A model generated the notes under the pieces. It saw nothing but the letters and a program-made list of their open reading frames with translations, searched no databases and had not been told where the DNA came from. A stretch of DNA of 64,000 bases, taken from NCBI GenBank assembly GCA_030374805.1, contig JARGSG010000072.1, positions 1-64,000 of the forward strand, given 5' to 3'. The translations under genes were made by a program, and so were the position numbers. Shown here piece after piece: positions 1-13,262 of the stretch (the stretch's first letter is position 1; every line of letters begins with the position of its first letter). The stretch comes from Gracilaria gracilis (Eukaryota > Rhodophyta > Florideophyceae > Gracilariales > Gracilariaceae).

Positions 1-3000
1 TTTTGGTTACGGTTTCGTGGCGGGTTTCAACCCTCAGTCCAACCAACATTCTGGAAGGAGTTCGCTAAGGCGTTTTCATGATCAAATGATGAGAGCCGTT
101 GGTGCGCAAAAATAATTTTCCGCGTGAAAGATACCGTTGAAGGTAGATTACAATTACAATGTGTATTAATATTGTTGTTGGAAAACACGCGACGTCTGTT
201 AGTTATGTTTGGATGATAACGTGGAGCATAAGAGCACAAGAGCAGAGAATAGAAGCATTGTGTACGGCATACCAATGTAATACAATATCCAAGAGAGTAT
301 CATGAGATTCTCATAATTGTAATTTTTAAACTGGTATTCTCTGGAAATTAGCAATGTCGACATTGAAACTGGGCCACGACATGACTGCCCCTCGAATTTA
401 TTACAACGCACTTGACATAGAGAAAATCGGTTCTCTGAGTGCGAACGTTGTGCATAAATGCGTTGAGAGCTGGAGCACAGAATGGGATTTTGGTAGGTAC
501 CTTGGTGTAATAGAAAGCAGGTTATGGGCGTAGTGAGGTGTATGAAAATGAGATGGGGAGACGTGGGAATGGAGATAGGAAATTGGAGCGTGATGGGTGC
601 AGCAGCAGCGCAATGGTGCAGGAAGTACACAAGAGCGGCGTACAAGGTCAGGATGAATGAACTTCGTTGGGCGATCAGAAGCGGTGCAGAAGTGTCGGCG
701 CCGAAGTTTGACACGCTGTACAAGCATCAGGGCTCACAGAGATGCTGTGGAGTTAAAGACGGCTTTGGTGTTTCGGTTTGTTTTTGGGTTTTGGTTACGG
801 TTTCGTGGCGGGTTTCAACCCTCAGTCCGACCGACATTATGGAAGGAGTTCGCTAAGGCGTTTTCATGTTCAATTGATGGGAGCCGTTGGTGCGCAAAAA
901 TAATTTTCCGCGTGAAAGATACCGTTGAAGGTGGATTACAATTACAATGTGTATTAATATTGTTGTTGGAAAACACGCGACGTCTGTTAGTTATGTTTGG
1001 ATGATAACGTGGAGCATAAGAGCACAAGAGCAGAGAATAGAAGCATTGTGTACGGCATACCAATGTAATACAATATCCACGAGAGTATCATGAGATTCTC
1101 ATAATTGTGAGTTTTAAACTGGTATTCTCCGGAAATTAGCAATGTCGACATTGAAACTGGGCCGCGACATGACTGCACCTCGAAGTTATTACAACGCACT
1201 TGACATAGAGAAAATCGGTTCTCTGAGTGCGAACGTTGTGCATAAATGCGTTGAGAGCTGGAGCACAGAATGGGATTTTGGTAGGTACCTTGGTGTAATA
1301 GAAAGCAGGTTATGGGCGTAGTGAGTTGTATGAAAATGAGATTGGGAGACTTGGGAATGGAGATAGGAAATTGGAGCGTGATGGGTGCAGCAGCAGCGCA
1401 ATGGTGCAGGAAGTACACAAGAGCGGCGTACAAGGTCAGGATGAATGAACTCCGTTGGGCGATCAGAAGCGGTGCAGAAGTGTCGGCGCCGAAGTTTGAC
1501 ACGCTGTACAAGCATCAGGGCTCACAGAGATGCTGTGGTGTTGAAGACGGCTTTCGGGTTTCGGTTTGTGTTTGTTTTTTGGTTACGGTTTCGTGGCGGG
1601 TTTCAACCCTCAGTCCGACCAACATTATGGAAGGAGTGCGCTAAGGCGTTTTCATGTTCAATTGATGGGAGCCGTTGGTGCGCAAAAATAATTTTCCGCG
1701 TGAAAGATACCGTTGAAGGTGGATTACAATGTGTATTAATATTGTTGTTGGAAAACACGCGACGTCTGTTAGTTATGTTTGGATGATAACGTGGAGCATA
1801 AGAGCACAAGAGCAGAGAATAGAAGCATTGTGTACGGCATACCAATGTAATACAATATCCACGAGAGTATCATGAGATTCTCATAATTGTGATTTTTAAA
1901 CTGGTATTCTCCGGAAATTAGCAATGTCGACATTGAAACTGGGCCGCGACATGACTGCACCTCGAAGTTATTACTACGCACTTGACATAGACAGAATCAG
2001 TTCTCTGAGTGCAAACGTTGTGCATAAATTCGTTGCGAGCTGGAGCACAGAATGGGATTTTCGTAGGTACCTTGGTGTAATAGAAAGCAGGTTATGGGCG
2101 TAGTGAGGTGTATGAAAATGTTATGGGGACATTGGGGAATGTAGAGAGGAAATTGAAGCGTGATGTGTGCAGCAGCAGCGCAATGGTGCAGGAAGTACAC
2201 AAGAGCGGCGTACAAGGTCAGGATGAAAGAACTCCGTTGGACGATCAGAAGCACTGCAGAAGCGTCGGCGCCGAAGTTTGGCACGCATTGGATGTAGTTC
2301 TGACACGGTGTACAAGCATCAGGGCTCACAGACTGTGGAGTTGAAGACGGCTTTGGGGTTTCCGTTTGTGTTTGGGTTTTGGTTACGGTTTCGTGGCGGG
2401 TTTCAACCCTCAGTCCGACCAACATTCTGGAAGGAGTTTGCTAAGGCGTTTTCATGATCAAATGAGGAGAGCCGTTGGTGCGCAAAAACAATTTTCCGCG
2501 TGAAAGATACCGTTGAATGTGGATTACAACGTGTATTAATATTGTTGTTGGAAAACACGTGACGTCTGTTAGTTATGTTTATATGATAACGTGGAGCATA
2601 AGAGCACAAGAGCAGAGAATAGAAGCATTGTGTACGGCATACCAATATAATACAATATCCACGAGAGTATCATGAGATTCTCATAATTGTGATTTTTAAA
2701 CTGGTATTCTCCGGAAATTAGCAATGTCGACATTGAAACTGGGCCGCGACATGACTGCACCTCGAAGTTATTACAAGGTACTTGACATAGAGAAAATCGG
2801 TTCTCTGAGTGCGAACGTTGTGCATAAATTCGTTGAGAGCTGGAGCACAGAATGGGATATTGGTAGGTACCTTGGTGTAATAGAAAGCAGGTTATGGGCG
2901 TAGTGAGGTGTATGAAAATGAGATAGGGACATTGGGGAATGTAGAGAGGAAATTGAAGCGTGATGGGTGCAGCAGCAGCGCAATGGTGCAGGAAGTACAC

Positions 3001-6000
3001 AAGAGCGGCGTACAAGGTCAGGATGAAAGAACTCCGTTGGACGATCAGAAGCACTGCAGAAGCGTCGGCGCCGAAGTTTGGCACGCATTGGATGTAGTTC
3101 TGACACGGTGTACAAGCATCAGGGCTCACAGACTGTGTGGAGTTGAAGACGGCTTTGGGGTTTCCGTTTGTGTTTGGGTTTTGGTTACGGTTTCGTGGCG
3201 GGTTTCAACCCTCAGTCCGACCAACATTCTGGAAGGAGTTTGCTAAGGCGTTTTCATGATCAAATGAGGAGAGCCGTTGGTGCGCAAAAACAATTTTCCG
3301 CGTGAAAGATACCGTTGAATGTGGATTACAACGTGTATTAATATTGTTGTTGGAAAACACGTGACGTCTGTTAGTTATGTTTATATGATAACGTGGAGCA
3401 TAAGAGCACAAGAGCAGAGAATAGAAGCATTGTGTACGGCATACCAATATAATACAATATCCACGAGAGTATCATGAGATTCTCATAATTGTGATTTTTA
3501 AACTGGTATTCTCCGGAAATTAGCAATGTCGACATTGAAACTGGGCCGCGACATGACTGCACCTCGAAGTTATTCCTACGCACTTGACATAGACAGAATC
3601 AGTTCTCTAAGTGCAAACGTTGTGCATAAATGCGTTGAGAGCTGGAGCACAGAATGGGATTTTGGTAGGTACCTTGGTGTAATAGAAAGCAGGTTATGGG
3701 CGTAGTGAGGTGTATGAAAATGAGATGGGGAGACTGGGGAATGGAGATAGGAAATTGGAGCGTGATGGGTGCAGCAGCAGCGCAATAGTGCAGGAAGTAC
3801 ACAAGAGCGGCGTACAAGGTCAGGATGAATGAACTCCGTTGGGCGATCAGAAGCGGTGCAGAAGTGTCGGCGCCGAAGTTTGACACGCTGTACAAGCATC
3901 AGGGCTGACAGAGATGCTGTGGAGTTGAAGACGGCTTTGGGGTTTCCGTTTGTGTTTGGGTTTTGGTTACGGTTTCGTGGCGGGTTTCAACCCTCAGTCC
4001 GACCAACATTCTGGAAGGAGTTTGCTATGGCGTTTTCATGATCAAATGATGAGAGCCGTTGGTGCACAAAAATAATTTTCCGCGTGAAAGATACCGTTGA
4101 AGGTAGATTACAATTACAATGTGTATTAATATTGTTGTTGGAAAACACGCGACGTCTGTTAGTTATGTTTGGATGATAACGTAGAGCATAAGAGCACAAG
4201 AGCAGAGAATAGAAGCATTGTGTACGGCATACCAATGTAATACAATATCCACGAGAGTATCATGAGATTCATATAATTGCAATTTTTAAACTGGTATTCT
4301 CTGGAAATTAGCGATGTCGACATTGAAACTGGGCCTCGACATGACTGCACCTCGAAGTTATTACAATGCACTTGACATGGAGAAAATCGGTTCTCTGAGT
4401 GCGAACGTTGTGCATAAATGCGTTGAGAGCTGGAGCACAGAATGGGATTTTGGTAGGTACCTTGGTGTAATAGAAAGCAGGTTATGGGCGTAGTGAGGTG
4501 TATGAAAATGAGATGGGGAGACTGGGGAATGGAGATAGGAAATTGGAGCGTGATGGGTGCAGCAGCAGCGCAATAGTGCAGGAAGTACACAAGAGCGGCG
4601 TACAAGGTCAGGATGAATGAACTCCGTTGGGCGATCAGAAGCGGTGCAGAAGTGTCGGCGCCGAAGTTTGACACGCTGTACAAGCATCAGGGCTGACAGA
4701 GATGCTGTGGAGTTGAATACGGCTTTGGGGTTTCGGTTTGTGTTTGGGTTTTGGTTACGGTTTCGTGGCGGGTTTCAACCCTCAGTCCGACCAACATTCT
4801 GGAAGGAGTTTGCTAAGGCGTTTTTATGATCAAATGATGAGAGCCGTTGGTGCACAAAAATAATTTTCCGCGTGAAAGATACCGTTGAAGGTAGATTACA
4901 ATTACAATGTGTATTAATATTGTTGTTGGAAAACACGCGACGTCTGTTAGTTATGTTTGGATGATAACGTAGAGCATAAGAGCACAAGAGCAGAGAATAG
5001 AAGCATTGTGTACGGCATACCAATGTAATACAATATCCACGAGAGTATCATGAGATTCATATAATTGTAATTTTTAAACTGGTATTCTCTGGAAATTAGC
5101 AATGTCGACATTGAAACTGGGCCGCAACATGACTGCACCTCGAAATTATTCCTACGCACTTGGACGATAGACAGAATCAGTTCTCTAAGTGCAAACGTTG
5201 TGCATAAATTCGTTGCGAGCTGGAGCACAGAATGTGATTTTCGTAGGTACCTTGGTGTAATAGAAAGCAGGTTATGGGCGTAGTGACGTGTATGAAAATG
5301 AGATGGGGAGACTGGGGAATGGAGATAGGAAATTGGAGCGTGATGGGTGCAGCAGCAGCGCAATAGTGCAGGAAGTACACAAGAGCGGCGTACAAGGTCA
5401 GGATGAATGAACTCCGTTGGGCGATCAGAAGCGGTGCAAAAGCGTCGGCGCCGAAGTTTGACACGCTGTACAAGCATCAGGGCTGACAGAGATGCTGTGG
5501 AGTTGAAGACGGCTTTAGGGTTTCGGTTTGTGTTTGGGTTTTGGTTACGGTTTCGTGGCGGGTTTCAACCCTCAGTCCGACCAACATTCTGGAAGGAGTT
5601 CGCTAAGGCGTTTTCATGATCAAATGATGAGAGCCGTTGGTGCGCAAAAATAATTTTCCGCGTGAAAGATACCGTTGAAGGTAGATTACAATTACAATGT
5701 GTATTAATATTGTTGGTGGAAAACACGCGACGTCTGTTAGTTATGTTTGGATGATAACGTGGAGCATAAGAGCACAAGAGCAGAGAATAGAAGCGTTGTG
5801 TACGGCATACCAATGTAATACAATTTCCACGAGAGTATCAGGAGATTCTCATAATTGCAATTTTTAAACTGGTATTCTCTGGAAACTAGCAATGTCAACA
5901 TTGAAACTGGGCCTCGACATGACTGCACCTCGAAGTTATTACAAAGCACTTGACATAGAGAAAATCGGTTCTCTGAGTGCGAACGTTGTGCATAAATTCG

Positions 6001-9000
6001 TTGAGAGCTGGAGCACAGAATGGGATTTTGGGTAGGTACCTTGGTGTAATAGAAAGCAGGGTATGGGCGTAGTGACGTGTATGAAAATAAGATGGGGAGA
6101 CTGGGGAATGGAGATAGGAAATTGGAGCGTGATGAATGCAGCAGCAGCGCAATGGTGCAGGAAGTACACAAGAGCGGCGTACAAGGTCAGGATGGATGAA
6201 ATCCGTTGGGCGATCAGAGACACTGCAAAAGCGTCGGCGCCGAAGTTTGGCACGCATTGGATGTAGTTCCGACACGCTGTACAAGCATCAGGGCTGACAG
6301 AGATGCTGTGGAGTTGAAAACGGCTTTGGGGTTTCGGTTTGTGTTTTTGTTTTGCTTACGGTTTCGCGGCGGATTTCAACCCTCAGTCCGACCAACATTC
6401 TGGAAGGAGTTCGCTAAGGCGTTTTCATGATCAAATGATGAGAGCCGTTGGTGCGCAAAAATAATTTTCCGCGTGAAAGATACCGTTGAAGGTAGATTAC
6501 AATTACAATGTGTATTAATATTGTTGTTGGAAAACACGCGACGTCTGTTAGTTATGTTTGGATGATAACGTGGAGCATAAGAGCACAAGAGCAGAGAATA
6601 GAAGCGTTGTGTACGGCATACCAATGTAATACAATATCCACGAGAGTATCATGAGATTCATATAATTGTAATTTTTAAACTGGTATTCTCTGGAAATTAG
6701 CAATGTCGACATTGAAACTGGGCCGCAACATGACTGCACCTCGAAATTATTCCTACGCACTTGACATAGACAGAATCAGTTCTCTAAGTGCAAACGTTGT
6801 GCATAAATTCGTTGCGAGCTGGAGCACAGAATGTGATTTTCGTAGGTACCTTGGTGTAATAGAAAGCAGGTTATGGGCGTAGTGACGTGTATGAAAATGA
6901 GATGGGGAGACGTGGGAATGGAGATAGGAAATTGGAGCGTGATGGGTGCAGCAGCAGCGCAATGGTGCAGGAAGTCCACAAAAGCGGCGTACAAGGTCAG
7001 GATGAATGAACTCCGTTGGGCGATCAGAAGCGGTGCAAAAGCGTCGGCGCCGAAGTTTGACACGCTGTACAAGCATCAGGGCTCACAGAGATGCTGTGGA
7101 GTTGAAGACGGCTTTGGGGTTTCGGTTTGTGTTTGGGTTTTGGTTACGGTTTCGTGGCGGGTTTCAACCCTCAGTCCGACCAACATTCTGGAAGGAGTTC
7201 GCTAAGGCGTTTTCATGTTGAATTGATGGGAGCCGTTGGTTCGCAAAAATAATTTTCCACGTGAAAGATACCGTTGAAGGTAGATTACAATTACAATGTG
7301 TATTAATATTGTTGTTGGAAAACACGCGACGTCTGTTAGTTATGTTTGGATGATACCGTGGAGCATAAGAGCACAAGAGCAGAGAATAGAAGCATTGTGT
7401 ACGGCATACCAATGTAATACAATATCCACGAGAGTATCATGAGATTCATATAATTGCAATTTTTAAACTGGTATTCTCTGGAAATTAGCAATGTCGACAT
7501 TGAAACTGGGCCTCGACATGACTGCACCTCGAAGTTATTACAATGCACTTGACATAGAGAAAATCGGTTCTCTGAGTGCGAACGTTGTGCATAAATTCGT
7601 TGAGAGCTGGAGCACAGAATGGGATTTTGGTAGGTACCTTGGTGTAATAGAAAGCAGGGTATGGGCGTAGTGACGTGTATGAAAATGAGATGGGGAGACT
7701 GGGGAATGGAGATAGGAAATTGGAGCGTGATGGGTGCAGCAGCAGCGCAATGGTGCAGGAAGTACACAAGAGCGGCGTACAAGGTCAGGATGGATGAAAT
7801 CCGTTGGGCGATCAGAGACACTGCAAAAGCGTCGGCGCCGAAGTTTGGCACGCATTGTATGTAGTTCCGACACGCTGTACAAGCATCAGGGCTGACAGAG
7901 ATGCTGTGGAGTTGAAAACGGCTTTGGGGTTTCGGTTTGTGTTTTTGTTTTGCTTACGGTTTCGCGGCGGATTTCAACCCTCAGTCCGACCAACATTCTG
8001 GAAGGAGTTCGCTAAGGCGTTTTCATGATCAAATGATGAGAGCCGTTGGTGCGCAAAATAATTTTCCGCGTGAAAGATACCGTTGAAGGTAAATTACAAT
8101 TACAATGTGTATTAATATTGTTGTTGGAAAACACGCGACGTCTGTTAGTTATGTTTGGATGATAACGTGGAGCATAAGAGCACAAGAGCAGAGAATAGAA
8201 GCGTTGTGTACGGCATACCAATGTAATACAATATCCACGAGAGTATCATGAGATTCATATAATTGTAATTTTTAAACTGGTATTCTCTGGAAATTAGCAA
8301 TGTCGACATTGAAACTGGGCCGCAACATGACTGCACCTCGAAATTATTCCTACGCACTTGACATAGACAGAATCAGTTCTCTGAGTGCGAACGTTGTGCA
8401 TAAATTCGTTGAGAGCTGGAGCACAGAATGGGATTTTGGTAGGTACCTTGGTGTAATAGAAAGCAGGTTATGGGCGTAGTGAGGTGTATGAAAATGAGAT
8501 GGGGAGACTGGGGAATGGAGATAGGAAATTGGAGCGTGATGGGTGCAGCAGCAGCGCAATAGTGCAGGAAGTACACAAGAGCGGCGTACAAGGTCAGGAT
8601 GAATGAACTTCGTTGGGCTACCAAAAGCGGTGCAGAAGTATCGGCGCCGAAGTTTGACACGCTGTACAAGCATCAGGGCTGACAGAGATGCTGTGGAGTT
8701 GAAAACGGCTTTGGGGTTTCGGTTTGTGTTTGGGTTTTGGTTACGGTTTCGTGGCGGGTTTCAACCCTCAGTCCGACCAACATTTTGGAAGGAGTTTGCT
8801 AAGGCGTTTTTATGATCAAATGATGAGAGCCGTTGGTGCACAAAAATAATTTTCCACGTGAAAGATACCGTTGAAGGTAGATTACAATTACAATGTGTAT
8901 TAATATTGTTGTTGGAAAACACGCGACGTCTGTTAGTTATGTTTGGATGATAACGTGGAGCATAAGAGCACAAGAGCAGAGAATAGAAGCATTGTGTACG

Positions 9001-10138
9001 GCATACCAATGTAATACAATATCCACGAGAGTATCATGAGATTCTCATAATTGCAATTTTTAAACTGGTATTCTTTGGAAATTAGCGATGTCGACATTGA
9101 AACTGGGCCGCGACATGACTGCACCTCGAAGTTATTACAACGAACTTGACATAGAGAAAATCGGTTCTCTCAGTGCGAACGTTGTGCATAAATGCGTTGA
9201 GAGCTGGAGCACAGAATGGGATTTTGGTAGGTACCTTGGTGTAATAGAAAGCAGGTTATGGGCGTAGTGACGTGTATGAAAATGAGATGGGGAGACTGGG
9301 GAATGGAGATAGGAAATTGGAGCGTGATGAATGCAGCAGCAGCGCAATGGTGCAGGAAGTACACAAGAGCAGCGTACAAGGTCAGGATGGATGAAATCCG
9401 TTGGGCGATCAGAGACACTGCAAAAGCGTCGGCGCCGAACTTTGGCACGCATTGGATATAGTTCTGACACGGTGTACAAGCATCAGGGCTGACAGAGATG
9501 CTGTGGAGTTGAAGACGGCTTTCGGGTTTCGGTTTGTGTTTGTGTTTTGGCTACGGTTTCGCGGCGGATTTCAACCCTCAGTCCGACAAACATTCCGGAA
9601 GGAGTTCGCTAAGGCGTTTTCATGTTCAATTGATGGGAGCCGTTGGTGCGCAAAAATAATTTTCCGCGTGAAAGATACCGTTGAAGGTGGATTACAATTA
9701 CAATGTGTATTAATATTGTTGTTGGAAAACACGCGACGTCTGTTAGTTATGTTTGGATGATAACGTGGAGCATAAAAGCACAAGAGCAGAGAATAGAAGC
9801 CTTGTGTACGGCATACCAATGTAATACAATATCCACAAGAGTATCATGAGATTCTCATAATTGTAATTTTTAAACTGGTATTCTCTGGGAATTAGCAATG
9901 TCGACATTGAAACTGGGCCTCGACATGACTGCACCTCGAAGTTATTACAATGCACTTGACATGGAGAAAATCGGTTCTCTGAGTGCGAACGTTGTGCATA
10001 AATGCGTTGAGAGCTGGAGCACAGAATGGGATTTTGGTAGGTACCTTGGTGTAATAGAAAGCAGGTTATGGGCGTAGTGAGGTGTATGAAAATGAGATAG
10101 GGAGACTGGGGAATGGGGATAGGAAATTGGAGCGTGAT
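1..10138. repeat. Satellite array, about 13 tandem units of about 788/810 bp
   Basis: The landmark beginning ggttacggtttcgtggcggg recurs at 5, 793, 1581, 2381, 3183, 3965, 4753, 5543, 6354, 7142, 7952, 8739 and 9549 (some copies read gcttacgg or ggctacgg). Unit lengths therefore run from 782 to 811 bp. Long units carry an extra stretch of about 22 bases at the gcacgcattggatgtagttc site (near 2280, 3080, 6250, 7850, 9440). The last unit stops abruptly at 10,138, where the 61-bp array begins. Open frames of 70-186 codons recur on the minus strand, but they are low-complexity, out of register between units and disrupted in several. I read them as chance openness in a repeated sequence, not as genes. 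No promoter or known family was recognised. A centromeric, pericentromeric or subtelomeric origin is possible. Confidence 0.95.
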
Positions 10139-12415
10139 ACCAGCTAGACTCGGAAAAGAGTGACGCTGGGCCCCACATGTCTAAGCTTTGGCACGTGGCA
10201 CCATTAAGCCTCGGAAACGAGTGACGCTGAGTTCCACATACCAATTGTTGGCCAACTGGCACTAGCTAGACTCGTAAACGAGTGACGCTAAGCCCCAAAT
10301 GTTTGAGCTTGGGCAAGTGGCTCCAGCTAGACTCGGAAACGAGTGACGCTGAGTTCTTCATGTCTGGGCTTGGGCAAGCGGCACCAGCTAGACTCGCAAA
10401 CCAGTGACGCTGAGTCCCTCATGTCTAGGCTTGAGCAAGTGGCACCAGCTAGATTCGGAAACGAGTGACGCTGAGTCCCTCATGTCTAGGCTTGAGCAAG
10501 TGGCACCAGCTAGATTCGGAAACGAGTGACGCTGAGTCCCACATGTCTGGGCTTGGCCAAGTAGCAACAGATAGACTCGGAATCGAGTGAAGCTGGGGCC
10601 CACGTGTCTGGGCTTGGCAAATTGGCAACAGGTAGACTCGGAAACGAGTGACGCTGGGCGCCCCATGTCAATGCTGGGGCAAGTGGCACCAGCTAGACTC
10701 GGAAAAGAGTGACGCTGAGTCCCACATGTCTAAGCTTGGCCAAGAGGCACCAGCTAGACTCGGAAACTAGTGAGGCTGAGTCCCACGTTTCTCGGCTTGT
10801 GCAAATGGCACCAGCTAGACTCGGAAACGAGTGACGCCGAGTCTCACATGTCTAGGCTTGGGCAAGTGGCACCAGCTAGACTCGGAAACGAGTGACGCTG
10901 GGTCCCACATGTTTGGGCTTTGGCAAGTAGCACCAGCTAGGATAGGAAACGAGTGACGCTGGGCCCCGAATGTCTGGGCTTGGCCAAGTGGCACCAGCTA
11001 GATTCGGAAACGAGTGACGCTGGTTCCCACATGTCTGAGCTTGGCCAAGTGGCACCAGCTAGTCTCGGGAACGAGTGACGCCGAATCCCACATTTCTAGG
11101 CTTGGGCAAGTGGCACCAGCTAGACTCGGAAAAGAGTGACGCTGAGTCCCACATGTCTGCGCCTTGCCAAGTGGCACCAGCTAGACTCGGAAACTAGTGA
11201 GGCTGAGTCCCACGTTTCTCGGCTTGTGCAAGTGGCACCACCTAGACTTGGAAACGAGTGACGCTGAGTCCCACATGTCTAGGCTTGGGCAAGTGGCACC
11301 AGCTAGACTTGGAAACGAGTGACGCTGAGTCCCACATGTCTAGGCTTGAGCAAATGACACCAGCTAGACTTGGAAACGAGTGACGCTGAGTCCCACATGT
11401 CTGAGCCTGGCGAAGTGGCACCAGCTAGACTTGGAAACGAGTGACGCTGGGTCCGACATGTTTGGGCTCGGGCAAGGGGCACCAGCTAGACTGGGAAGCG
11501 AGTGACGCTGGGCCCCGCATGTCTGGGCTTGGCCAAGTGGCACCAGCGAGATTCGGGAACGAGTGACGCTGAGTCTTACATGTCTGAGCTTGGCCAATTG
11601 ACACCAGCGAGACTCGGAAAGGAGTGACGCTGAGTCCGACATGTCTGAGCCTGGCCAAGTGGCACCAGCTAGACTTGGAAACTAGTGAGGCTGAGTCGCA
11701 CGTTTCTCGGCTTGTGCAAGTGGCACCACCTATACTCGGAAACGAGTGACGTTGAGTCCTACATGTCTAGGCTTGGGCAAGTGGCACCAGCTAGACTCGG
11801 AAACGAGTGACGCTGAGTCCCACATGTCTAGGCTTGAGCAAGTGGCACCAGCTAGACTTGGAAACGAGTGACGCTGAGTCCCACATGTCTGAGCCTGGCG
11901 AAGTGGCACCAGCTAGACTTGGAAACGAGTGACGCTGGGTCCGACATGTTTGGGCTCGGGCAAGGGGCACCAGCTAGACTGGGAAGCGAGTGACGCTGGG
12001 CCCCGCATGTCTGGGCTTGGCCAAGTGGCACCAGCGAGATTCGGGAACGAGTGACGCTGAGTCTTACATGTCTGAGCTTGGCCAATTGACACCAGCGAGA
12101 CTCGGAAAGGAGTGACGCTGAGTCCGACATGTCTGAGCCTGGCCAAGTGGCACCAGCTAGACTCGGAAACTAGTGAGGCTGAGTCGCACGTTTCTCGGCT
12201 TGTGCAAGTGGCACCACCTATACTCGGAAACGAGTGACGTTGAGTCCTACATGTCTAGGCTTGGGCAAGTGGCACCAGCTAGACTCGGAAACGAGTGACG
12301 CTGAGTCCCACATGTCTAGGCTTGAGCAAGTGGCACCAGCTAGACTTGGAAACGAGTGACGCTGAGTCCCACATGTCTGGGATTTGTGAAGTGGCACCAG
12401 CAAAAGTCGGAAACG
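10139..12415. repeat. 61-bp minisatellite, about 37 units
   Basis: Each unit follows the pattern caccagctagactcggaaac, then gagtgacgctgagtcccaca, then tgtctaggcttgggcaagtgg, which is 61 bases. Start and end are sharp against the 788-bp satellite on the left and unique AT-rich sequence on the right. A variant unit containing actagtgaggctgagtc recurs near 10,766, 11,192, 11,680 and 12,168, at spacings of 427, 488 and 488 bp (7, 8 and 8 units). An 8-unit block is therefore itself duplicated in tandem. 11,364-11,642 and 11,852-12,130 appear identical. Minus-strand open frames here are repetitive and not credible genes. Confidence 0.95.
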
Positions 12416-13262
12416 TTGGTTATTATTTTGGTGCAAGGCTTTAGTTTCTGTTTGTTTTATTGTTTTTGACGTGATTGGTTTATTGCTGGACTGTGGTACG
12501 GTTTCGTGTTATGTCTTCTGCGATTCAGCAATGGCTCAGTCCATGCTTATAGTGTGCTACAATGCAAAGTTTGTCTACGTGTCATAAAAGTTTTTGACGC
12601 AGCTTGGTTGGATTAGAGTGGTCTAGGAATATGTTGATTATAAAAATGGATATTGGTTGTTGTTCTGTGGCTTAGTTATAGCATTGTACACTGTACAGTG
12701 CACAGTGTGTCCTTGCACGCAATTTTGTTTGGATTTACGCTGATGGTATAAAAAATACATCTATATAAATTTTGTTTATTTTTTTATCGATGCTACTATT
12801 ACTAGCTGGGATATATACTGTGAAGGTATATCTGAGCCTTCTTCTTTGAAGGAGCAAACTAAAATGCTCTTTTGTGTTTGTAGTTCTACAGCATTGTTGG
12901 GGTGAGTCGGTTTACAAAATTTGAGATATCAAAAGTGCGTTGACTGTAAGTGCGAAAATGGAGGAACTGGTGCTTTTCGGATTCTCCCATTGGGTCGCTG
13001 CTGAAAATGCAATTTTGAGTAGACACAAATTCTTTCACGGACTGCGCATTGTAACGGAGATTGCAAGGCTTTGCATGAGCACAGCCGAAGCGGGCACATT
13101 TGTTGCATCCACAAAATGCGACCGGTAGCCGTCCATTCCTTAAGTCGGCAGAAATCCTAAAATCGACAAGGCGCTTCTTGTCCCATTTTCGCAGATCTGC
13201 CTTTCAAGCAGAACAACGATAGAAGCATTTGCCATCTCATCTCCGATAGCGAACCAACTAGT
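12416..13262. other. Unique AT-rich spacer
   Basis: No supportable gene. It contains short palindromic stretches such as gtacactgtacagtgcac near 12,687 and a TATA-like run near 12,760. It may include the 5' flank of the downstream transposase remnant. I could not find convincing terminal inverted repeats. Confidence 0.5.

Noticed and set aside
1-10138. Recurrent minus-strand frames of up to 186 codons in the satellite units
   Set aside because: They recur only because the unit recurs, are broken by stops and the 22-bp length variant in several units, and overlap other open frames in the same unit. No domain is visible.
10139-12415. CRISPR-like array
   Set aside because: Units are directly contiguous, with no unique spacers, in eukaryotic DNA.
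10388-12436. Minus-strand frames of 72-92 codons in the 61-bp array
   Set aside because: 61 is not a multiple of three, so the frames are repeated low-complexity readings of the array, not genes.
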